The notes under the pieces: generated by a model | The model's database searches: none | The model's input: the letters and a program-made list of their open reading frames with translations, nothing else | What the model was told of the DNA's origin: nothing | Assembly: GCA_023451855.1 (NCBI GenBank) | Contig: JAEXXY010000546.1 | Coordinates: 1 to 10,639 of the forward strand | Source of the DNA: Actinomycetes bacterium | GTDB lineage: Bacteria; Actinomycetota; Actinomycetes; Actinomycetales; Dermatophilaceae | DNA length: 10,639 nucleotides | Reading direction: 5' to 3' | In this document: piece after piece, positions 5,635 through 10,639 of the stretch | How positions within the stretch are numbered: position 1 is the stretch's first letter | Layout of the letters: each line of letters opens with the position of its first letter | Translations under genes and position numbers: made by a program

Positions 5635-6453
5635 GTGCCGATCGAGATCTCCGACCCAGCCGACCCGCGCCTGGCCGACTACGTGTCCCTCACCGACGTC
5701 GTGCTGCGGCGCCGGCACGAGCCCGAGAAGGGGCTCTACATCGCCGAGAGCCAGAAGGTGATCCGGCGGGCGCTGCGGGCCGGGCACCGGCCGCGGTCCT
5801 ACCTCATGGCGCGCCGGTGGCTCGACGACCTCGCCGACATCGTGGCCGACGCCGAGGCCGAGGGCGTCCCGGTCTACTTCGCCGAGCACGACGTCATCGA
5901 GCAGCTCACCGGGTTCCACCTCCACCGTGGGGCGCTGGCCGCCATGCAGCGCCCGGCGCTGCCGCGGGTCGAGTCGCTCATCGCCGACGCACGGCGCGTC
6001 ATCGTCCTCGAGGACGTCGTGGACCACACCAACGTCGGGGCCATCTTCCGGAGCGCCGCAGCACTCGGGGTCGACGCGGTGCTCGTCACCCCCCGATGCG
6101 CGGACCCCTTGTACCGCAGGTCGATCCGTGTCTCGATGGGTACGGTCTTCCAGGTGCCCTGGACCCGCATCGACCCGTGGCCGCAGGGGATCGGCCTGCT
6201 GCACGACGCCGGCCTGACGGTCGCGGCGATGGCCCTGTCCGACGACTCCGTCTCGCTCGACGACCTCGAGGCGGAGCCGCCCGCACGGCTCGCCCTCGTC
6301 GTCGGCACCGAGGGGGACGGGCTGTCGCACCGCACCGTGGCCGACGCCGACCTCACGCTGCGCATCCCGATGGCCGGCGGCGTCGACTCGCTCAACGTCG
6401 CCGCGGCCAGTGCCGTCGCGATGTGGGCGCTGCGCCCGCGACCCACGGCCTGA
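5635..6453 (+). CDS. TrmH/SpoU family RNA 2'-O-methyltransferase
   Basis: This 272-aa protein is a SPOUT-class methyltransferase that transfers methyl from S-adenosylmethionine to a ribose 2'-OH of rRNA or tRNA. An N-terminal substrate-binding region (about residues 1-110, with LYIAESQKVIRRAL) precedes the knotted catalytic domain. Motif 1 is NVGAIFRSAAALG (133-145, with the conserved Arg139), motif 2 is LALVVGTEGDGLS (219-231), and motif 3 is IPMAGGVDSLNVAAASAVA (244-262). All three are intact, so it should be active as a dimer. The target nucleotide cannot be told from sequence; resistance-type enzymes such as thiostrepton methyltransferase share this fold, but nothing here indicates that role. 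The GTG start is supported by TAGCCT upstream. It converges with the DUF3037 gene. Confidence 0.92.
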   Translation: MPIEISDPADPRLADYVSLTDVVLRRRHEPEKGLYIAESQKVIRRALRAGHRPRSYLMARRWLDDLADIVADAEAEGVPVYFAEHDVIEQLTGFHLHRGALAAMQRPALPRVESLIADARRVIVLEDVVDHTNVGAIFRSAAALGVDAVLVTPRCADPLYRRSIRVSMGTVFQVPWTRIDPWPQGIGLLHDAGLTVAAMALSDDSVSLDDLEAEPPARLALVVGTEGDGLSHRTVADADLTLRIPMAGGVDSLNVAAASAVAMWALRPRPTA

Positions 6454-6477
6454 GGCGGAACGCGCTGCGGCTCAGGC
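6448..6477. terminator. Bidirectional hairpin holding both convergent stop codons
   Basis: GCCTGAG (6448-6454) and CTCAGGC (6471-6477) form a perfect 7-bp inverted repeat. The methyltransferase TGA (6451-6453) is in one arm and the DUF3037 TGA (complement of 6472-6474) in the other. Inside it, four further pairs are possible (6455-6458 with 6465-6468) with a 2-base bulge. It is a likely two-way terminator despite lacking T-tracts. Confidence 0.5.
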
Positions 6478-6849
6478 GCGCACGAGACGCGTCATGAGCC
6501 GGTCGAGCTCGACGGCAGGGTCGTGGCACAGTCCGCCGTGGACGGGGCCGGGCTGCACCACGGTGGAACGCGGTGCGATGATCCAGCCGAAGCGCTGGCC
6601 CAGCTTGTCGAGGACGGGTCGACCCCGGCCGGACTCGCCCCGGCACACCGCGCGCACCTGCTCGAGCATGGCGCGGACGCCGTCGAGGTCGCACGACGGG
6701 CACAGCGCGGCGGCGCGCGCCTCGTCGACCTGCCACGCGGCATCGAGGAAGTCGGCGTCCTGGCTGTAGAGGACGACGCCGACGTTGATGAACTCCTCGC
6801 GGTCGACGCGGGGGACGAGGCGCAGCAGGACGTACTGGTAGGCGTTCAC
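6472..6849 (-). CDS. DUF3037 domain protein
   Basis: This 125-aa protein of unknown function matches the DUF3037 pattern: an N-terminal block YQYVLLRLVPRVDREEFINV followed by GVVLYSQ (about 4-30), and a C-terminal block FGWIIAPRSTVVQPGPVHGG then LCHDP (about 87-111). It is soluble, without signal peptide or transmembrane helix. Cys50, Cys53, Cys69 and Cys108 are present but not in an obvious metal site. The GTG start at 6849 overlaps the stop of the HipA-like kinase gene in the sequence GTGA, and a GGAGG lies 7 bases upstream, so translation is probably coupled. DUF3037 genes are often found beside HipA-like kinase genes (family knowledge). Here it may be a partner, substrate or antidote of the kinase, but none of these roles is shown by the sequence. 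Confidence 0.88.
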   Translation of the reverse strand: MNAYQYVLLRLVPRVDREEFINVGVVLYSQDADFLDAAWQVDEARAAALCPSCDLDGVRAMLEQVRAVCRGESGRGRPVLDKLGQRFGWIIAPRSTVVQPGPVHGGLCHDPAVELDRLMTRLVRA

Positions 6850-7616
6850 GCGGCGGCCTCCGTCGGCAGCCAGGCGCCGGGGTTGGCGAGGCGGGCCGTG
6901 AGCATCCGGGCGTAGGCGCCGCGCACCTGCGCGGGACCGGTGAGGAACGGGGTGTCCTCGAGCCACTCGTCCGGCACGTCTTCGAGCACCGATGCCACGG
7001 CGTCCGGGGTGACGCGGGCGGCGAGCTCGTCGTGCCGGGCGTCGACATCACCGGCGACCTCGCGCAGCACGTGCCGCGACGCGTCGAACGGCTGGGCCGC
7101 GAAGCGGTCGGGGTCGGGCGCGCGTCCGGGCCACGAGTGGTGGAAGTAGAGGGCGGCCCCGTGGTCGATGGCCCACGTGCGGCCGTGCCAGACGAGCAGG
7201 TTCGGGTTGGACCACGTGCGGTCGACGTTGGCGGTCAGCGCGTCGAGCCACAGGATGCGCTCGGCGAGGTCGGCGCCCGGGGGTCGCGACCCGTCGTAGC
7301 CGAGCGAGCCGGGCAGGAAGTCGACGCCGAGGTTGGTGCCGACCGACGCGGTGAGCAGGTCCTGCACCTCCTCGTCGGCTTCGTACCGGGCGATCCGCGG
7401 GTCGAGGGTGATGACGGCGAGGTCGGGGACGGGCACGTCGACGAGCCGCGCGAGGCCCGCGACGAGCACCTCGGCGACGAGCACCTTGAGCCCCTGGCCC
7501 GCGCCGCGGAACTTCAGCACGTACGTGCCGTCGTCGTCGGCCTCGACGATCCCCGGCAGCGACCCGCCTTCCTTGAGCGGCGTGACGTAGCGGGTCGCGG
7601 TGAGCTGGGGGAGCAC
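6846..7616 (-). CDS. Short HipA-like kinase
   Basis: This 256-aa protein has the core of the HipA-type kinase fold but is much shorter than E. coli HipA (about 440 aa). Visible elements are a glycine-rich stretch LKEGGSLPG (14-22), a likely ATP-binding lysine in VLKF (Lys35), the catalytic segment NVDRTWSNPNLL (130-141), and a metal-binding DHG (151-153, equivalent to DFG). The motif order and residues suggest an active phosphotransferase. The C-terminal half is helical. The substrate is unknown; HipA itself phosphorylates glutamyl-tRNA synthetase, but that should not be transferred to this branch. No HipB-type helix-turn-helix gene is adjacent; the partner is DUF3037, overlapping by 4 bases. 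The GTG at 7616 was chosen because TAGGCT lies 7 bases upstream and the open frame further up only shadows the MFS gene. Confidence 0.82.
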   Translation of the reverse strand: MLPQLTATRYVTPLKEGGSLPGIVEADDDGTYVLKFRGAGQGLKVLVAEVLVAGLARLVDVPVPDLAVITLDPRIARYEADEEVQDLLTASVGTNLGVDFLPGSLGYDGSRPPGADLAERILWLDALTANVDRTWSNPNLLVWHGRTWAIDHGAALYFHHSWPGRAPDPDRFAAQPFDASRHVLREVAGDVDARHDELAARVTPDAVASVLEDVPDEWLEDTPFLTGPAQVRGAYARMLTARLANPGAWLPTEAAA

Positions 7617-7629
7617 GGGCGTCAGCCTA
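7617..7629 (-). promoter_or_regulatory. Probable leaderless promoter -10 for the HipA-like kinase gene
   Basis: On the minus strand, TAGGCT (7624-7629) overlaps the last base of the MFS stop codon and ends 7 bases before the GTG at 7616. This suggests that the kinase-DUF3037 pair has its own promoter. No Shine-Dalgarno sequence is present in the 5-base gap after the MFS stop. Confidence 0.45.
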
Positions 7630-8890
7630 GTGGCCGCTCCTCGTCGAGCCGCGCCGCCGCGGACCACGCGCGTCCGACGAGCATCGCGGCGGCGGCGTAG
7701 ACGCACGCGAAGGCGATGAGCGGCCACCAGGCCAGGCCGGACTCGGGCAGCAGCACCGCCCCGAGGGCCGCCGCCGCGACCATGCCGGCGTTGTAGACGA
7801 CGTCGTAGGCCGAGAAGGCCCGGCCCAGGAGGTGGTCGGGCACGTGGGCCTGCATGAGGGAGTCGACGGTGATCTTGACGCACTGGGAGGTCAGCGCCAC
7901 GGCGAACGCGACGGCGATGATGCTCCACGGCTGCAGGAACGGCCCGAGCACTGCGCACACGGCGGCGCCGACGGCGAGGACTCGAGCGATGAACGGCAGG
8001 GCGGTGAGGCGCGGCTCGAGCCACGGGGTGACGAAGGCGGCGGAGGCGAACCCGAGGGCCGAGGCCCCGGCCGCCACGGTGAACCCCAGCGCGCCGTGGC
8101 CCTGCTCGAACGGGCCGCGGAACAGCAGGAGCGTCTGCAGCAGCAGGAAGCCGAACGGAAGCCGGGTCAGGAACACCAGCCCGAGCAGGACGCGGGCCCG
8201 GCGCGGTCCGGTGCGTACGGCCTCGACGAACCCGGACAGGACCGACCGGGCGATGTGACCGAACGACGGCGACTCGCTGACGTCGTCGGGCCCCACGTTC
8301 GGCAGCCGGGAGGCCGCCCACATCGCGACGAGCACCGCAGTCGCGCCGAGCCCGACCACGACGACGTCGGACCCACCGGCCGCCCGGATGCCCGTGCCGA
8401 TGCCGCCACCGAGCAGGTAGGCGAGCGAGCCGCACGTCGGCGCGACGGAGTTGGCGCTGACGAGGTCGTCGGGCTCGACGACGTGCGGGATGGCCGAGCC
8501 GAGGCCGGCGAGGATGAACCGGTTGACGCTGAAGACGAGCAGGACGAGCCCGAAGAAGAGCGGGCCGCTCTCGGCCCCCGTGACGAGCGTGGCGACGGCG
8601 AGCATCGCCGCGGCGCGCACGGCCTGGCTGACGACCAGCACCCGGCGGCGGTCCCACCGGTCCAGAAGCACACCGACGAACGGACCGAGGAGGCTGTAGG
8701 GGAGCAGCACCGTCGCGAACGCGAGGGCGATGCTGCGCGCGTCGGCCGCCTTCTCGGGGTTGAAGAGGACGTGGCTGGCCAGGGCGACCTGGAAGATCCC
8801 GTCGGCGCCCTGCGAGGTGACGCGGCTGACGAAGAGCCGTCGGAAGCGTCGCCCGTGCAACAGGCTCCAGAGCGCACGCAGGAAGGTCAC
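7622..8890 (-). CDS. MFS transporter
   Basis: This 422-aa polytopic protein of the major facilitator superfamily is probably a drug or metabolite exporter driven by the proton gradient. The MFS signature between helices 2 and 3 is clear as GPFVGVLLDRWDRRRVL (69-85). About twelve hydrophobic segments are spread over the chain, with a charged central loop near residues 195-225. The N-terminus (FLRALWSLLHGRRFRRLFVSR) is of the type seen in enterobactin-exporter-like and macrolide-efflux-like MFS proteins, but the substrate cannot be decided. It starts at GTG with TACGCT 7 bases upstream. It lies downstream of the DrrAB-like pair on the same strand, separated by 105 bases, so it is likely a separate transcription unit. 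The HipA-like kinase gene begins 5 bases after its stop. Confidence 0.9.
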   Translation of the reverse strand: MTFLRALWSLLHGRRFRRLFVSRVTSQGADGIFQVALASHVLFNPEKAADARSIALAFATVLLPYSLLGPFVGVLLDRWDRRRVLVVSQAVRAAAMLAVATLVTGAESGPLFFGLVLLVFSVNRFILAGLGSAIPHVVEPDDLVSANSVAPTCGSLAYLLGGGIGTGIRAAGGSDVVVVGLGATAVLVAMWAASRLPNVGPDDVSESPSFGHIARSVLSGFVEAVRTGPRRARVLLGLVFLTRLPFGFLLLQTLLLFRGPFEQGHGALGFTVAAGASALGFASAAFVTPWLEPRLTALPFIARVLAVGAAVCAVLGPFLQPWSIIAVAFAVALTSQCVKITVDSLMQAHVPDHLLGRAFSAYDVVYNAGMVAAAALGAVLLPESGLAWWPLIAFACVYAAAAMLVGRAWSAAARLDEERPLG

Positions 8891-8903
8891 GGCGGACAGC
8901 GTA
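8891..8903 (-). promoter_or_regulatory. Probable leaderless promoter -10 for the MFS gene
   Basis: On the minus strand, TACGCT (8898-8903) ends 7 bases before the GTG at 8890. An inverted repeat GGACA/TGTCC (8911-8915 and 8893-8897 on the minus strand) flanks it. No -35 box is evident. Confidence 0.45.
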
Positions 8904-8917
8904 CGGTCGGTGTCCAG

Positions 8918-8937
8918 CGGACGCGGAACGGACGCGG
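8918..8937. repeat. Two 9-bp direct repeats upstream of the MFS promoter
   Basis: CGGACGCGG occurs at 8918-8926 and 8929-8937, an 11-base step of about one helical turn. The pair lies 14 bases upstream of the TACGCT hexamer of the leftward MFS gene, where an activator or repressor could bind. It may also be chance in GC-rich DNA. Confidence 0.35.
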
Positions 8938-8995
8938 CGCCTCCTGCTGTCGGATCGGTGAGCGACGGGTGAAGAGCCGGTGTCCGCGCGGTGGG

Positions 8996-9817
8996 TCAGC
9001 GGGCGAGGCGACCGATGAGCGCCGCGGCGCACGCGATGCCGGCGACGGCGCTGCCGAGCAGGACGCCGAAGTCGAGCCAGTAGCTCGTCGGCGTGCCGAG
9101 CAGGAGCCCACGCAGCGCCGACACCTCGTACGTCAGCGGGTTGACGTGGCTGACGACCTTGAGCCAGTCCGGCATGAGCTCGATGGGGTAGAGCGCGTTC
9201 GAGGCGAAGAAGAGCGGCATCGTGATCGCCTGCCCGATGCCCATGAGCCGGTCACGCTTGAGGGCGACCCCCGCGATCGACAGCGACAGGCACGAGAAGA
9301 ACGCGGCGCCCAGCATGACGACCACGACGACCCCGAGCAGGCGCACCGGGTTCCACGTCAGGCCGACGCCCATGAGCGCGGCCACGACGACGACGATCGC
9401 GGCCTGGGCCACCGAGCGCACCCCGGCCGCGAACGCCTTGCCGGTCACCAGGGCGGCCCGCGGCGTCGGGGTGACGAGCAGCTTGGTCAGCACCCCCGCG
9501 TCGCGCTCCCAGATGATCTGGATGCCGTAGAAGATCGCGATGAACAGGGCCGACTGCGCGATGACGCCGGGTGCGAGGAAGTCGAGGTAGGGCACGTCGC
9601 CGGTGGGGATGGCTCGGATGCGGCTGAAGGTCGTGCCGAAGATGACGAGCCAGAGGATCGGCTGGATGGCGCGTGTCAGCAGCTCGGTGCGGTCGTGGCG
9701 CAGCTTCTGCAGCTCGACGAGGCAGAACGTGCCGACCCGAGACACGAGCAGCCGCGGCCCAGCGCGGCGCACGCGCTCAGCCGAGGCGGCGCGCGGTTCG
9801 ACGAGCTGTCCGGACAC
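8996..9817 (-). CDS. ABC-2 type exporter permease (DrrB-like)
   Basis: This 273-aa membrane component of an ABC exporter has about six hydrophobic segments: near 50-66, 82-102, 135-152, 158-182, 195-210 and 250-268. The ABC-2 signature toward the C-terminus is strong: PLFFASNALYPIELMPDWLK, then VSHVNPLTYEVSALRGLLLG (about 201-241). The segment WERDAGVLTKLLVTPTPR (103-120) is the usual conserved cytoplasmic coupling-helix region. The GTG at 9817 is preceded by GGAGGG at a 7-base spacing. It lies 41 bases inside the end of the ATPase gene, so the two are translationally coupled. Such DrrAB-type pairs export hydrophobic drugs, lipids or glycoconjugates; no biosynthetic genes are nearby to indicate the cargo. 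Confidence 0.92.
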   Translation of the reverse strand: MSGQLVEPRAASAERVRRAGPRLLVSRVGTFCLVELQKLRHDRTELLTRAIQPILWLVIFGTTFSRIRAIPTGDVPYLDFLAPGVIAQSALFIAIFYGIQIIWERDAGVLTKLLVTPTPRAALVTGKAFAAGVRSVAQAAIVVVVAALMGVGLTWNPVRLLGVVVVVMLGAAFFSCLSLSIAGVALKRDRLMGIGQAITMPLFFASNALYPIELMPDWLKVVSHVNPLTYEVSALRGLLLGTPTSYWLDFGVLLGSAVAGIACAAALIGRLAR

Positions 9818-10586
9818 TGCGCAGCCCTCCCTTCTGCTCACCCTCGAGGGTGTCGCCGGTGTGGTGGCGGAAGACGTCCTCGAGGGTGGCGCCGTCACCG
9901 GCCGCGGCCTTGAGGTCGTCGGGCGAGCCGAGAGCCCGCAGCGCGCCGTGGTGCATGAGGGCGACGCGGTCGCACAGCGCGTCGGCCTCCTCCATGTAGT
10001 GCGTCGTGAGCAGGACGGTCATGCCGTGGTCGCGCTGCATCTGGTCGACCCGCTGCCAGACGCTGTCGCGGGCGACCGGGTCCAGGCCCACGGTCGGCTC
10101 GTCGAGGACGAGCAGCGCCGGCTGGTTGACGAGGGCCTGGGCCAGCTCGAGCCGGCGGACCATGCCGCCGGAGTACGTCGAGGCGAGTCGGTGCTGGTCG
10201 GGCAGGAGGTCGACCATGTCGAGCACCTCGTCGACGCGGGCCGCGCGTTCGCGGCGGGGCACGTCGAAGAGCCGGGCGAACCACTCGACGTTCTCGCGGC
10301 CGGTCAGCGCGCCTTCGATCGAGAGCTGCTGCGGGACGTAACCGATGAGGCGGCGCACGTGCATGGCATCGGTGCGCACGCGGTGGCCGAAGACCTCGAC
10401 CTCACCGTCCTGGAGCGGCAGCAGCGTGTTGAGCAGACGGATCGTCGTGGTCTTGCCGGCGCCGTTCGGGCCGAGCAGGCCGAAGCACTCGCCGGGCTCG
10501 ACGGCCAGGGTGAGGTCGTCGACGGCGCGGTGCTGGCCGAAGCTGTAGGCGAGGCCCCGGATGTCGAGCGCCGCGACCGCCGTCAC
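9777..10586 (-). CDS. ABC exporter ATP-binding protein (DrrA-like)
   Basis: This 269-aa nucleotide-binding subunit powers the permease encoded immediately downstream. Walker A GPNGAGKTT is at residues 39-47, Q-loop PQQ at 85-87, signature YSGGM at 138-142, Walker B LLVLDE at 158-163, D-loop GLDP at 167-170 and switch His196. The C-terminal LEDVF (235-239) is typical of the DrrA/CcmA group. After it comes a short Arg-rich tail (VRTARRTARRLG) whose DNA also encodes the permease start. The first base of the usual LSGG signature codon gives Tyr in place of Leu, a tolerated change in this family. The GTG at 10586 has only a distant GAGGA (14-base spacing), so translation may depend on the gene ending just upstream. 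Confidence 0.94.
   Translation of the reverse strand: MTAVAALDIRGLAYSFGQHRAVDDLTLAVEPGECFGLLGPNGAGKTTTIRLLNTLLPLQDGEVEVFGHRVRTDAMHVRRLIGYVPQQLSIEGALTGRENVEWFARLFDVPRRERAARVDEVLDMVDLLPDQHRLASTYSGGMVRRLELAQALVNQPALLVLDEPTVGLDPVARDSVWQRVDQMQRDHGMTVLLTTHYMEEADALCDRVALMHHGALRALGSPDDLKAAAGDGATLEDVFRHHTGDTLEGEQKGGLRSVRTARRTARRLG
9825..9830 (-). promoter_or_regulatory. Ribosome binding site of the permease, inside the ATPase gene
   Basis: GGAGGG on the minus strand lies 7 bases before the GTG at 9817. It decides the permease start within the overlap of the two exporter genes, where longer open frames are only shadows. Confidence 0.7.
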
Positions 10587-10590
10587 GGCG

Positions 10591-10639
10591 TCACCGGGGT
10601 TCCTCGGCAGCGGCCGGGACCGGTTGCGCGTCCGACGCC
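10591..10639 (-). CDS. Probable C-terminal end of an upstream gene (partial)
   Basis: One minus-strand frame entering from the right edge encodes ASDAQPVPAAAEEPR and then TGA (complement of 10591-10593), 4 bases before the GTG of the DrrA-like gene. Its codons are G/C-ending in 12 of 15 cases, and the Ala/Pro/Glu-rich sequence is typical of protein tails in such genomes. The other two frames are also open here, so this choice is tentative. If real, it would be the first gene of the exporter operon; regulators are common in this position, but nothing here identifies it. Confidence 0.35.
   Translation of the reverse strand, partial: ASDAQPVPAAAEEPR

Noticed and set aside
6472..7616. Classical HipBA toxin-antitoxin system
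   Set aside because: There is no HipB-type DNA-binding gene, the kinase is much shorter than HipA, and the partner is DUF3037. Calling it a toxin-antitoxin system would go beyond the sequence.
8908..8985. Repeated CGGTGTCC (8908-8915 and 8978-8985) as paired operators
   Set aside because: An 8-base repeat 70 bases apart, without symmetry or phasing, is too weak in GC-rich DNA.
7832..9913. A very long (693-codon) plus-strand open frame
   Set aside because: It lies opposite the MFS and ABC-2 permease genes, whose families and membrane helices are clear. Its translation is a Glu/Arg/Asp-rich string without domains, typical of antisense frames in GC-rich DNA.
1..10639. Mobile element, defence island, CRISPR or biosynthetic gene cluster
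   Set aside because: There is no transposase, integrase, direct-repeat array, phage gene or biosynthetic enzyme. Composition and codon bias are even across the window, so the region looks like stable chromosome.

Overview
The window is very GC-rich (coding third positions are almost all G or C), uses GTG starts heavily, and carries gene families typical of Actinomycetes: an NfeD/SPFH pair, a DUF3037 plus HipA-like kinase pair, and DrrAB-type ABC exporter genes. It looks like ordinary chromosome of a high-GC actinobacterium, perhaps Micrococcales/Intrasporangiaceae (inference only). I see no insertion sequence, phage, integrase, CRISPR, tRNA or rRNA, and no composition break suggesting recent transfer.

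Layout. 22-753 (-) is a PIG-L family deacetylase, divergent from a small hypothetical gene at 806-1207 (+). That gene converges with a 254-aa hypothetical at 1220-1984 (-), which is itself divergent from a stand-alone ABC ATPase at 2072-2857 (+). A rightward set follows: NfeD (3016-3465), SPFH/stomatin-like protein (3546-4757), a TauE/SafE-type permease (4841-5620) and a TrmH/SpoU RNA methyltransferase (5635-6453). It converges with a leftward set, listed in transcription order: a probable gene tail at the right edge, a DrrA-like ATPase (9777-10586), its ABC-2 permease (8996-9817), an MFS transporter (7622-8890), a short HipA-like kinase (6846-7616) and a DUF3037 protein (6472-6849). No gap between genes exceeds 158 bases.

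Working units. NfeD and SPFH should form one membrane assembly. The DrrA-like ATPase and the permease form one exporter, with genes overlapping by 41 bases. The HipA-like kinase and DUF3037 genes overlap by 4 bases (GTGA) and probably act together. The other genes look like independent housekeeping or accessory functions.

The most striking material is regulatory. Seven genes that follow a divergent or non-overlapping neighbour have a TANNNT -10-like hexamer ending 6-7 bases before the start codon, the geometry expected of leaderless mRNAs. Three genes inside operons carry good Shine-Dalgarno sequences instead. A nearly perfect 38-bp inverted repeat (4809-4846) covers both the putative -10 and the GTG start of the TauE-like gene. 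Two consecutive 10-bp-stem hairpins fill the NfeD-SPFH gap. At both convergent gene junctions, the two stop codons lie in the opposing arms of an inverted repeat.
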